Both the position numbers and the translations under genes were made by a program. From Cyanobacteriota bacterium (GTDB taxonomy: Bacteria; Cyanobacteriota; Cyanobacteriia; PCC-6307; Cyanobiaceae), in assembly GCA_026389315.1 (NCBI GenBank), contig JAPLIC010000069.1, forward strand, positions 1 to 38,281: 38,281 bases of DNA, written 5' to 3'. This document shows, piece after piece, positions 1-7,710 of the stretch. Each line of letters opens with the position of its first letter. Position 1 is the first letter of the stretch. A model generated the notes under the pieces. That model ran no database searches. It was given only the letters and a program-made list of their open reading frames with translations, and had not been told where the DNA came from.

Positions 1-119
1 ATTCAGCGATCAGGGTTTATAGTGGTTTAATGGGGTTGAGCAATCAGCCTCCAAGCAGTCATTCTCCGACTGCTCCTGTTCACCCTCCAAAAGGGTCCCA
101 GGACCTCCTGAGTTACACC

Positions 120-412
120 ACTCGAAGGGGCGCTACCCCGACTTATGCCTCCTGGCTGTAGACGAAGTCGGCCGGAGGCTATACCAGGTGGAGCGCTGGT
201 TTGGGATCATCACCCAGCGAGCGATCCGGCGCAGCAGCTTCTCAAGCGTCAAAGAGCTGATCGCCGTAGCCCGAAGGGCTTCTGCTTGCAATAAATCGAA
301 CACTCCATCGCCAACTACAACAAAGCCGCAGCTCCTTTCAGCTGAACTGCAACTGCAGATTCGATCCTGGAGGAGCTGCAACGCCTTTGCTCACAGATTT
401 CTGGGACATGAT
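120..412 (+). pseudogene. IS630-family transposase remnant (3' end)
   Basis: The plus strand reads ERWFGIITQRAIRR and FSSVKELIA, which is the conserved C-terminal block of IS630-type DDE transposases. After a frameshift near position 290, another frame continues with IEHSIANYNKAAAPFS, a TGA where the family has Trp, and then TATADSILEELQRLCSQISGT followed by a stop. The order and content match the tail of an IS630 transposase. No N-terminal or catalytic part is visible upstream, and the sequence before it does not read through cleanly. It is a dead fragment. The frameshift and stop are read directly from the sequence; the family call rests on motif recognition. Confidence 0.75.
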
Positions 413-518
413 ACTAGAAGCTCCTATAAATATTCTGCCGCTGGCGCCGTATTTGGGCTGATAGGCCAAGGGGAGGACTGATAAACAGGGCCGCAGTGGC
501 CTCCTGGGCCAGGGCGAC

Positions 519-1121
519 TCAGGTTGCATTAGCGGCCAGGCGGCGGCGCAGGCGCCGGCTCCAGGCCAAGGCAGCGCCGATACCAAGAACCGGCAAGGGG
601 CCGGGTACTTGCTGCATGAAGAAGCCGCGGATCTCCCCGCCGGGGAAGGCGGTGGTGTGGATGTTGAGGTAGGCCTTGTTGCCGGCTAGGGCCGCCAGGA
701 AGGCGTTGCGGGCAACTGGCACTGAGTTGCCATTGGCGGTGAGGAAGGCGGAACCTTAGGTGGTGGCGAGGAGGAGATTTAGGGTGGTGCTGTAGGTGCC
801 GAACTTGACGCCCGTAGGGAAGCCGTTGAAGGTTGGGGTGGTTGTCATTACTCCTGCGTTGCCGGCAAACGGACTAGCGGTTGGACCATGGATGTGGGAC
901 ACACTGGTGTTGCCGCTGAGGCTCTGAAAGTGAACCTGAATGGCCATTAGGTTGGTTAGCTCATCAATCGTGAGCGAAGCGGTGCCACTGCCCGTTGCAC
1001 CCGCAGCCTCCGGGCCTAAAACTGCATTGAACACCAATGCCTGGGCTGGCGCGGCAAGAAGGGCCGAGGTGCCTAGGGCTATGGCGAAACCAAGAGCGCC
1101 GCGGGTGACAGGGCCGATCAT
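519..1121 (-). pseudogene. CHRD-domain protein with PEP-CTERM-like tail, interrupted by in-frame stop
   Basis: The frame starts with an apparent signal peptide (residues 1-28, cleavage near AQA/LVF). A CHRD-type domain follows, with HIHGPTA and then, further on, NIHTTAFPGGEIRG. The C-terminus is VPGPLPVLGIGAALAWSRRL plus arginines, the cyanobacterial PEP-CTERM variant: motif, hydrophobic span, basic tail. A TAA at 756-758 splits the domain, but the same frame continues without any shift to the natural stop at 519. The gene is therefore a single-nonsense pseudogene, or rarely read through, or contains a sequencing error. CHRD proteins are exported and poorly understood; the tail suggests exosortase-type envelope sorting. 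No other gene shares this transcript. Confidence 0.75.
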
Positions 1122-1638
1122 AACTAGATTGCAAGAAATTTCTCTAGCAGCTTACACCGCGCGTCTGGTAGTTGCGAAGCAGAGCAAAATTAAGCTTTTC
1201 TGTGAAATGGAATCTGATTTCCTTTACTACCTCCCACAACCCATAACGTCGGTTCTGGACATGGCTGGCAGCAATGAAACATATTGGCAATTCGATTTGT
1301 CCTGGTTTTGATATTAAAATGCCTGTTTTCAGATTTCCAGATAGGATCGACTTGTGGCTGTTCACCTCCCCTTTGGTGGTGATGGTGGCCAGCTCTGGTT
1401 CCATGGGGCTTGGCAAGAGCTAAACCGCATATCCTGAACGCTATGATTTCAACTTATTGGCTTAACTTTCTGTCGACCGGGTAACTGGGAAAGCCCACTC
1501 GCCTTGGGGGACGGACCGGTGGGGCGAGAGGGACAGGGCTTATGCGTCGATCGCTTTACCAAGGTGGATTAGCAAAAACAATGTTATCAATTGGATTCTT
1601 GCCGCAATTCTAACAAATAATTGTAAAAGATAATTCCA
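1122..1638. other. Gene-less spacer
   Basis: About 500 bases, AT-richer towards the right end. I see no convincing coding frame. The ORFs present show no recognisable motif, and one simply runs antisense across the promoter side of the CHRD gene. The stretch probably holds the promoter of the CHRD gene at its left end and the 3' untranslated region of the minus-strand exported gene cluster at its right end. Confidence 0.5.
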
Positions 1639-1670
1639 GCCAACAATTTTCTCAACGATTGATTGTTGGC
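1639..1670 (-). terminator. Possible transcription terminator stem-loop
   Basis: A perfect 9-bp inverted repeat, GCCAACAAT (1639-1647) and ATTGTTGGC (1662-1670), encloses a 14-base loop. It lies 18 bases beyond the stop of the last gene of the minus-strand exported cluster. Downstream in that direction the sequence is AT-rich but has no clean T-run, so it may be only a weak or Rho-assisted terminator or an RNA-stabilising hairpin. Confidence 0.45.
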
Positions 1671-1688
1671 ATTCTGGAAAGATAGTTT

Positions 1689-2198
1689 TTATTGGATCCC
1701 AAGTGAGCGGCGCATACTCGCTACGGTTTTCTTCATCTCTTCATCGGTGATCAGGCCATCATCAAGTAACTGCTTGGCTAGTGCCAGTTTGGCCCGGTTC
1801 ATTTGCAGCTGTAATAAACCACTGCAACTGTTTTTGTAACCAGTACCCCCAAGCGGTACCAGTAATGCAATACCGCCACCCATACCATCTGAAATGTTCG
1901 TTATATCAGGTACGTTTGGTGTTGTACTAGAGGCTTCATTTCCCTTGCGCCAGCGGCCATAGACGACAAGCGCAGGGGGAGAACGGTCTGTTACAGAGCA
2001 TGTGCTGCCGTCGTCCATATCAACCTGAAGCCTTGGTTGGGGGGCGTAGGTAGCATCGTTGTTAACCGATATACTATCTACGGCCATTACGGGGTGACCC
2101 AGAAGCGAGAGCAAGATTCCGTAGCCAAAAGTGCGGAGCCAGTTGTAGCTCCTCCTTGGGTTTCTTTGCGTTCGACTGGTGGGATGTAAAGAGCGCAT
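1689..2198 (-). CDS. Exported protein with SHOCT-like C-terminus, unknown function
   Basis: A 169-residue protein. Residues 20-39 (LRTFGYGILLSLLGHPVMA) look like a signal peptide after a basic leader. The middle is Gly/Ser/Thr rich with single cysteines. The last ~30 residues (RAKLALAKQLLDDGLITDEE and following) resemble the short C-terminal SHOCT helix pair. The long start overlaps the upstream gene by about 110 bases in another frame. A shorter start at the TAATG junction (ATG near 2087) would remove the overlap but also the signal peptide, so I prefer the long one. It is the third gene of a cluster with a chaperone-like and a pilin-like protein, suggesting a surface role. The family itself is not one I recognise. 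Confidence 0.6.
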   Translation of the reverse strand: MRSLHPTSRTQRNPRRSYNWLRTFGYGILLSLLGHPVMAVDSISVNNDATYAPQPRLQVDMDDGSTCSVTDRSPPALVVYGRWRKGNEASSTTPNVPDITNISDGMGGGIALLVPLGGTGYKNSCSGLLQLQMNRAKLALAKQLLDDGLITDEEMKKTVASMRRSLGIQ

Positions 2199-2515
2199 AG
2201 AAAGAAAGGAGTTTTTGTAGTTACATTAGTGGTAAGTGTGAGTGTTAATTTTTTCATCTTATTTGGAGCCAGCTTGAAGCTGCTTGGCGAAATTACAACG
2301 CCTTCCGTCAAAACTTCACCCGCTTTGGTGGGGTCACTGGTGGGACCCTTGACCCTGACCGTGAGGGATACCGGTTCTGATCGTGAATGGGAGACTTGGA
2401 GCTTGATACGTGCGGTTTGATTGCGCGCGGCATACTCTTTCTTGTCAAGAAAAACAGTCTGGGCAGAAACTTGCCCAGACCATAGAACTGCTAAAAGCAG
2501 AAAACGACGCTTCAT
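2087..2515 (-). CDS. Exported pilus-chaperone-like protein
   Basis: A 142-residue protein with a clear signal peptide (MKRRFLLLAVLWSGQVSA). A beta-rich domain follows: a strand-like segment with LTVRVKGP, then ISPSSFKLAPNKMKKLTLTL, which resembles the strand pair of PapD/Csu-type periplasmic chaperones (a proline-rich 'P..f.L.pg....v.l' pattern), and ends with CALYIPPVE. It is shorter than a two-domain PapD chaperone (about 230 residues), so it would be only the N-terminal immunoglobulin-like domain. It starts 3 bases after the upstream pilin-like gene ends, so the two are surely cotranscribed, and its end overlaps the next gene. The chaperone role is inferred from fold-like patterns and context. 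Confidence 0.6.
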   Translation of the reverse strand: MKRRFLLLAVLWSGQVSAQTVFLDKKEYAARNQTARIKLQVSHSRSEPVSLTVRVKGPTSDPTKAGEVLTEGVVISPSSFKLAPNKMKKLTLTLTTNVTTKTPFFLCALYIPPVERKETQGGATTGSALLATESCSRFWVTP

Positions 2516-2518
2516 GGA

Positions 2519-2980
2519 TCAGAGTGCGGTGCAGGTGGCAGTGGTAGCCAGTGAATAAGCCCCAGCAGAAAGCAGTTCGCTGGAGTTGTTTTGGATGATT
2601 TCAGTAGTAATCGCTCCGGTGAGTTTGTTTACACCAGTTTTGGCAGCACCATCCACGGCTTGGGTCGAGGAAGTGCTTGCCACCAAGTTGGCAAGGTTGA
2701 CGGACGGCGTAAAGGCAGCTGCCCCTTGAGGTCCACTAGGAGTTAGCGCACTGAGGGAAACAAAGGCGTCACCGTTTGCCGTAAACGCATAGGCGCTGGT
2801 GCCGCTTAGCTTGTCCTTATTAGCTGAAATTGACAGCGAAATAGGACCACCTGTGTTGGAGATGTCACAGAAAGAGCTGGCGGTACCAGAGGCGTTGATG
2901 TCTGCTGATGTGCCAGCAAAGCTAGCTGCAGGAGCGCAGAAAATAGCCACAACGGCTGCAACTGCAAATTTGTTTTTCAT
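2519..2980 (-). CDS. Exported pilin-like (fimbrial-type) subunit, putative
   Basis: A 153-residue protein. The start MKNKFAVAAVVAIFCAPAASFA gives a textbook signal peptide; an upstream in-frame ATG at 3040 would put 20 charged residues before it and is less likely. The mature part is Ala/Ser/Thr rich, has few charges, one early cysteine (SSFCDIS) and one near the C-terminus (TATCTAL), and alternating beta-strand patterns. This suggests a disulfide-closed beta-sandwich such as spore-coat-U or DUF4402-type fimbrial subunits. It heads a three-gene transcript followed by a chaperone-like gene. No usher gene is present. A divergent transposase-like gene begins 164 bases away, so both promoters share that gap. 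Confidence 0.6.
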   Translation of the reverse strand: MKNKFAVAAVVAIFCAPAASFAGTSADINASGTASSFCDISNTGGPISLSISANKDKLSGTSAYAFTANGDAFVSLSALTPSGPQGAAAFTPSVNLANLVASTSSTQAVDGAAKTGVNKLTGAITTEIIQNNSSELLSAGAYSLATTATCTAL

Positions 2981-3144
2981 GGAGAGATAGTGAATGAAAA
3001 GGTGCCTTTTGAGGGGCTCCCACTTTCTAGCCCATGGCAATCTGCAGGGTCAAGTGTGATTCAGATGTTTCCATAAATTCGGACCATTATCATCGTTAAA
3101 GGGCTGTCTTGCCATACTCTCGGTATGACTTAATCAACAGAGCA

Positions 3145-4227
3145 ATGGGATCAAAACGTCGGAAACATTCCCCAGAGTTCAAAACTCAAGTTGCATTGCA
3201 AGCCCTCAATGGGCAAAAGACATTGGCTGAAATCGCAAACATCTACGAAGTACATCCAGTACAGGTTTGCCAATGGAAGCAACAACTTGTTACACGTTTA
3301 CCAGAAGTTTACCGCCAGCTGAACACGTCTAGCTGCAATGAAGCCCTGTTTAAAATCAAGCATGATCTGGCGAAGCTTGAAGTTACAAATGACAAGTTGA
3401 ATCAAGAGATTGATTGGCTAAAAAAAAACTTCTACAGCTTCAATCAGAACACGTTGAGATCAGTGACCGAGCCCGACAATCCACGTATCTCGTTGCGTCG
3501 TCAATGTGAGTTGCTTGGCATTACAAGGTCAGGTTATTATTATCGTCATCGTCCCACTAAGCAAAAATTATTAGATATTATGCATTTAATTGATCGCTTT
3601 TGTGAAAACAACGCAAGTGCTAGTTATCCTACTTTAATCAAGCATTTGCAAGCGAATAACCATTTAGTTTCTAAAAGCAGTCTTCATAATCAATTGTGCA
3701 GCATGGGTTTTGCCGCTTTTGAGCGAAAATTGATAAAGTTCATATCTGAAGGCTTGGTTCAGATACCTTTCTTTCCATTACATAAAGAGGAAGCTGAAAT
3801 GATGGAAGAGCAATGGATCTTTGATCTCAACTTTTGGCCTTGCTCGGATTCGGCTCGTTATGTCGCCTTGTTGGTAGATAGCAGGACGCAGAGATGTTTA
3901 GCTTGGGGTCTCTCAGATAGTCTTACATCTAAACTGGCAATTGAGGTTTTAAAGGTTGCTTTGGATAAGCACCCGTTACCATTAATTCTGCGTAGTGAAT
4001 CCTACCTACCTTTATTAAATATATATTTTGTGCGTCTTCTAGAATCCAAAGCCATCAGCTTTATGGGGCCCTGTTGGATTTCCCAGCATAAAGGTCCCGG
4101 CCGTTCAACCTTGCTATCTCCCCTTTGGAAATCCTTAAAAGAACAGGTGAGAGATCTGCAATTATCGTATCCAGAGTCTAATGCAGAATGGCTTTTGACT
4201 ACGGTCATTGAAAGTAATTTTTCCTGA
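3145..4227 (+). CDS. IS3-like transposase, OrfA and OrfB in one frame, catalytic triad altered
   Basis: The 360-residue ORF is uninterrupted. Residues 1-50 form an IS3 OrfA helix-turn-helix (SPEFKTQVALQAL, LAEIANIYEVHPVQVCQWKQ), followed by a leucine-zipper-like stretch (about 66-96). From about 108 it matches OrfB: ISLRRQCELLGITRSGYYYR and an HTH_21-like helix, then a degenerate integrase core. In that core the first Asp is kept (WIFDLN, D227), the second is replaced in SESYLP (E285), and the final DNA..ESF block is unrecognisable (SPLWKSLK). Normal IS3 elements split OrfA and OrfB by a -1 frameshift; here they are fused. The DNA is visibly AT-richer than its neighbours. ATG at 3145 was chosen as the usual OrfA start; a TTG lies 36 bases upstream. 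No terminal repeats were found. It is either a decaying transposase or a domesticated DNA-binding protein. Confidence 0.75.
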   Translation: MGSKRRKHSPEFKTQVALQALNGQKTLAEIANIYEVHPVQVCQWKQQLVTRLPEVYRQLNTSSCNEALFKIKHDLAKLEVTNDKLNQEIDWLKKNFYSFNQNTLRSVTEPDNPRISLRRQCELLGITRSGYYYRHRPTKQKLLDIMHLIDRFCENNASASYPTLIKHLQANNHLVSKSSLHNQLCSMGFAAFERKLIKFISEGLVQIPFFPLHKEEAEMMEEQWIFDLNFWPCSDSARYVALLVDSRTQRCLAWGLSDSLTSKLAIEVLKVALDKHPLPLILRSESYLPLLNIYFVRLLESKAISFMGPCWISQHKGPGRSTLLSPLWKSLKEQVRDLQLSYPESNAEWLLTTVIESNFS

Positions 4228-4560
4228 ATAATGACTTTTAACATATCTGTTTTCGAATTATTTATTGAAAATTTCGGGCCGACGCTATGCCCTGAATTAA
4301 CTATGGGTGGCCATATGGCAGTTAAAACCAGGGGGTAAAAGCATGAAATTTAACAACACTTGGCGGATCAAGCGTCAAATTGTTTGCCAAACAACAGCAG
4401 TCAATTTCAACTACCTAGCAATTTGTTTGTCAACGCGGTTGGGAGGGACTGCTGAGGAGCTAGGAATTGGGGCTAAATGCTGTTACTTATATTGGCTTTT
4501 TTCATAAAGCACTCCGGCTAATTGTCAAGTAAGACCTTCTCCTTGGTTAAGGATTTGAAG
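4228..4560. other. AT-rich gene-less spacer
   Basis: About 330 bases following the transposase-like ORF, of similarly low GC. A 66-codon plus-strand frame exists but shows no motif, no ribosome-binding site and no domain pattern. It is probably the residue of the insertion that delivered the transposase gene. Confidence 0.4.
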
Positions 4561-4930
4561 ATTTAAACGCGGAACTTAAATATGAACCATGCCCTTTTTC
4601 TTGCGCCAATGCATCAAGAGAATTGGAAGCACAATGGCTGCAAGAAATTAGAGCAGAACTTTGCCGATCACTGTGGGATGCAGCTGGGGGAAAGCGCCAG
4701 TGGCCAGCAGCAGCGTGATGGCGGGATGCCGCGCCACCGCTGCAGAGGCGAGGGCGCCGGGAATGCCCAGGTCGGCCCCCTCTGAGCAACTCGCCAAACA
4801 AAAGGCCAAAGACGATTACAACCAAGCTGGCCAGCAAGGTGCCATCGCCGATCATCGCCAGCATCTTGGGGCCATGAACAAAGATCAGCACCATCGCACT
4901 GAGCAGCATTACCACACAGCCGAGCCGACG
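4561..4930 (-). pseudogene. Bile acid:sodium symporter-like transporter remnant
   Basis: On the minus strand one frame gives two hydrophobic segments (MLLSAMVLIFVHGPKMLAMI and LLASLVVIVFGLLFGELL). After a frameshift near 4790 a second frame continues with SEGADLGIPGALASAAVARH, PAITLLLATGAFPQLHP and TVIGKVLL, a stop, then FLAAIVLPILLMHWRKKKG. The 'ALASA..RHPAI...' block and the closing membrane helix resemble the C-terminal end of BASS/ArsB-like 10-TM transporters. With at least one frameshift, one stop and no N-terminal half, it cannot make a functional protein. The family name is tentative. Confidence 0.45.
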
Positions 4931-5099
4931 CGGCCTTCCGCCAGAACATGCTCATCGCCATGGCCTGCGTGCAGGCTGAGGATGCCGATCGGATGGGGCC
5001 GGGCAGCACGGGCCTGCCAGTCAGAGCATCCGTGGTTTTAGGCGGCGGTTGTCATGGCTCACCTCGGCGCCGGTTACAGCAGCAAGGGCGATACGAGCC

Positions 5100-5621
5100 T
5101 CAACCCGGCCAGCGGATCCGGTAGGCGCTGCTGCGACCGGCGCCGATCGGTTCGAGAGCTTGCTTGGCCACCAGGTCGGCCAGGTCGCGCCAGGCGGTGG
5201 CGCGGCTGGCGCGGGTGAGGCCGATCGCCTTGCGCAGGCTGAGGCTGCCGCTGAAGCCTTCCGGTTCCGCATCCAGCAGGCGATTGAGCAGTTTCTGCTG
5301 GCGGGCGTTGAAGCCGCTGTGGCGGTGGTGCCACCAGAAGGCGGCCTTACGGTGCACCGCTTCAATCACGGCCTGGTTGAGCTGGGCGGCGGCGATCAGC
5401 CGCTCCAGAAACCAGATCAGCCAGTTCGTCCCGTCGAGATCGCCCCGCTGGCAGCGCTCCAGCACTGTGTAGTACCCCTCTCGCTCGCGCAGGATCTGGG
5501 CCGATAGGCCAAGGGCGCGACTGAGCCGCACCTCGCCGCTGGAGGGGCTTGTGGCCTGGGCCAGGAGGCGGTCGCTGGTCGCTCGGGCCAGGCGGCCATT
5601 GCCGTCGTCGTAGGGGTGCAA
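5100..5621 (-). pseudogene. Fic-domain protein, 5'-truncated
   Basis: The frame begins abruptly inside the Fic active-site motif: HPYDDGNGRLAR, matching HPFxxGNGRxxR with the catalytic His. The rest of a Fic protein follows (alpha-helical core, WFLERLIAAAQ). A C-terminal winged-helix-like region contains LTRASRATAWRDLADLVAKQ and LEPIGAGRSSAYRI. The upstream inhibitory helix and the first two thirds of the Fic fold are missing, and the sequence before the motif does not continue the frame sensibly. A TTG could start at 5621, but such a product would lack the core fold. Intact Fic enzymes transfer AMP or similar groups to protein hydroxyls; this one is presumably inactive. Confidence 0.75.
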
Positions 5622-5702
5622 TCTTGGGCCAGATCCAGCTCGGGTCCTTCCCTTCAGGCTAAGCGCTTCATGGGGTGAAGCGATTAGGGGGTGGTTTTCG
5701 CT

Positions 5703-6059
5703 TCAGCCTGATCGCTGCCTGTGCCCTCCGAATTGGTGTCGCGCCACCACCCAGTCCTCAATCGGCACCCCACCGATGACGTGTTGCCGCAGGATCGGTT
5801 CGATCCGCTCGGCGCTCACGCCCCCATAGACCACCCCATCGGGCCAGATCAGCAGGATCGGTCCAGCAGCGCAGATGCGCAGGCAGTCGGCCTTGCCGCG
5901 CAGCACGATGCCCTCCTCCCGGGCGGGATCCTCCAGGCCCAAGTCCCGCACCAGCTGCTTCAGGCGCACCCAGCTGGCGGCGCCGAGTTCTGGATCGGGG
6001 CAGCAGAGGGCCTTGGTGGGGGTGGCGCAAAGCAGCAGGTGGTGACTGACGCGGCTCAC
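5703..6059 (-). CDS. Thioredoxin-like [2Fe-2S] ferredoxin
   Basis: About 118 residues. The N-terminal block HHLLLCATPTKALCCPDPE and the later GKADCLRICAAGP supply the two cysteine pairs expected of thioredoxin-like [2Fe-2S] ferredoxins. LIWPDGVVYGGV and an IEDWVV ending are typical of the small cyanobacterial family annotated '(2Fe-2S) ferredoxin domain'. I chose GTG at 6059, which gives the usual short N-terminus and leaves 22 bases after dxr. The frame is open further upstream inside dxr, but that extension reads as antisense-style noise. It is probably an electron carrier in the cytosol. Transcription with dxr suggests a possible link to the iron-sulfur steps of the MEP pathway (IspG/IspH), which is inference. 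Confidence 0.8.
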   Translation of the reverse strand: MSRVSHHLLLCATPTKALCCPDPELGAASWVRLKQLVRDLGLEDPAREEGIVLRGKADCLRICAAGPILLIWPDGVVYGGVSAERIEPILRQHVIGGVPIEDWVVARHQFGGHRQRSG

Positions 6060-6081
6060 AAAGATCTGGCGATGGAACGCT

Positions 6082-7362
6082 TCATGCCGGTAGAGCGGCC
6101 GGGGCGGCGGCAGTATTTGGGCTCTGCCCCGTTGCTTTATACAGGCCCTGCCCGGTAGCTTCCAGCACCGCCTGGCGGGCCCAGCCATCGACCGCCAGCA
6201 CATCGGCCAGGGAAGGATTGGCGCTGAGGTCGGCCCGGTGCCGATCACAGACCTTCTCAATCAGGCGAGGGATGTCGAGAAAATGGATGCGTTCTTCCAG
6301 AAACAGGGCCACGGCCTGTTCGTTGGCGGCATTGAGGACCGCCGGCATCGTGCCCCCCGCCCGCCCGGCGGCGTAGGCCAATTCCATGCAGGGGTACTTG
6401 GCCCGGTCCGGCGCCCGGAAGGTGAGCTGGCCGACCTCGGCCAGGTCCAGGCGGCGCCAGGGGGTGTCAAGCCGCTCGGGCCAGCTGAGGCAGGCCAGAA
6501 TCGGCAGCTTCATGTCCGGCCAACCCAGCTGGGCCAGTACGGAGGAATCGGCCAACTCCACCATGGAGTGGATGATCGACTGGGGATGGATGACGATCTC
6601 AATGTGGTCGAAATCGAGACCAAACAGATAGTGGGCTTCGATCACCTCCAGCCCCTTGTTCATCAAGGTGGCGGAATCCACCGTGATCTTGCGGCCCATG
6701 CTCCAGTTGGGGTGGCTGGTGGCATCGGCCACGGTGGCTTTGGCCAGGTCCGCCGCCGGCCAGTCCCGGAAGGCGCCGCCGGAGGCCGTCAGCTGGATGC
6801 GCCTCAGGCCCGGTGTGGGGCGCCCCGTCGACAGGCGGGCCGTTTCGGGCCAGGGGGTGCCCTGCAGGCACTGAAAAATGGCGGAGTGCTCGGAATCCGC
6901 CGGCAGCAGCCGACTGCCGCTGCGCTCCAATTCGGGCAAAACCACCGGTCCTGCCGCAATCAGCGTCTCCTTGTTGGCCAGGGCCAGATCCTTGCCGGCC
7001 CGGATCGCGGCCAGGGTGGGCAGCAGGCCGGCGCAGCCGACGATGCCGGTGACGACCAGCTCGGCGCTGGACCAGGCGGCAACCGCACAAATCCCCTCCC
7101 GGCCCCCCAGCAACTGGGGCAGGCGCGGCGGCCGTTGGCTGGGCTCCAGGGCCGCCAGCCGTTCTTGCAGCTCCCCGAGTCGGCTCGGATCGGCCAGGGC
7201 AACGGCCTCCGGGGCGTGGCGTTGGATTTGCTCGACCAGCAGCGCCAGGTTGTTGCCGGCGCTCAGGGCCACCACCCGGAAGCGATCCGGAAACTCCGCA
7301 ACGATGTCCAGGGTCTGGGTGCCGATGGAGCCGGTGGAGCCCAGCACGGCAATGGCTTTCAA
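6082..7362 (-). CDS. dxr: 1-deoxy-D-xylulose 5-phosphate reductoisomerase
   Basis: A 426-residue protein with every hallmark of DXR, the NADPH-dependent enzyme that converts DXP to 2-C-methyl-D-erythritol 4-phosphate in isoprenoid (MEP) synthesis. It has the NADPH loop GSTGSIG (8-14), ANKETLI (129-135), the metal/substrate region PADSEHSAI (from 154), [32 protein letters not shown], and GWPDMKLPI. The length is slightly above the usual ~390-410 because of an Ala/Pro-rich tail after residue 405. The start ATG is directly followed by the Rossmann strand, as in homologues. It is followed 22 bases later by the ferredoxin gene and is divergent from a small conserved protein gene, with about 105 bases of shared promoter space. 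Confidence 0.97.
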   Translation of the reverse strand: MKAIAVLGSTGSIGTQTLDIVAEFPDRFRVVALSAGNNLALLVEQIQRHAPEAVALADPSRLGELQERLAALEPSQRPPRLPQLLGGREGICAVAAWSSAELVVTGIVGCAGLLPTLAAIRAGKDLALANKETLIAAGPVVLPELERSGSRLLPADSEHSAIFQCLQGTPWPETARLSTGRPTPGLRRIQLTASGGAFRDWPAADLAKATVADATSHPNWSMGRKITVDSATLMNKGLEVIEAHYLFGLDFDHIEIVIHPQSIIHSMVELADSSVLAQLGWPDMKLPILACLSWPERLDTPWRRLDLAEVGQLTFRAPDRAKYPCMELAYAAGRAGGTMPAVLNAANEQAVALFLEERIHFLDIPRLIEKVCDRHRADLSANPSLADVLAVDGWARQAVLEATGQGLYKATGQSPNTAAAPAALPA

Positions 7363-7467
7363 AGTGAGGATCCCAGGGGGGCGACGGCGCTTCAGTTTGT
7401 CACCGGCCTTGGATCGGCACGGCTGGGCTGACGGGGGTCTTAACTGAACCCCTCAAGGGGCCACGGG

Positions 7468-7710
7468 ATGCTTTGGTTGCAGCGCTGGAATTTCATCGCC
7501 CGGGCCCGCCTCGAACGGCAGTTGTGGGAAGCCTTTGAGCAGGGCGGTGAGCTGGAGGCCCTGGTGCAGGCCACCCGGCAGGAAGCGACATCAGGCGATG
7601 CTGCCGCCGCGTTTCGCCTGGAGGTGTGGCAACAAACCCTGGTGCGGATCCGCCGCATTGAGGCGGCCATGAAGCAGACAACCCGACCACCGTCGTCGGA
7701 AGATCCTTAA
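7468..7710 (+). CDS. Small conserved hypothetical protein
   Basis: An 80-residue, mostly helical, Arg/Glu/Ala-rich protein ([20 protein letters not shown], then [20 protein letters not shown]), with no signal peptide, cysteines or membrane segment. It sits between dxr (divergent) and cysS (convergent, stops overlapping by a few bases), a position that suggests a real gene. Codon use resembles its neighbours. I do not recognise a family; it looks like one of the small picocyanobacterial coiled-coil proteins of unknown role. Confidence 0.65.
   Translation: MLWLQRWNFIARARLERQLWEAFEQGGELEALVQATRQEATSGDAAAAFRLEVWQQTLVRIRRIEAAMKQTTRPPSSEDP

Noticed and set aside
1144..1416. 90-codon minus-strand frame upstream of the CHRD gene
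   Set aside because: No motif, no signal peptide, no ribosome-binding site, and it would occupy the promoter side of the CHRD gene.
5049..5507. Plus-strand frame opposite the Fic fragment
   Set aside because: Antisense to the recognisable Fic motif; no domain of its own.
6238..7431. 397-codon plus-strand open frame opposite dxr
   Set aside because: It is antisense to a fully supported dxr gene, reads as Gly/Gln/Arg-rich low complexity, and has no motif; it reflects high GC, not coding.
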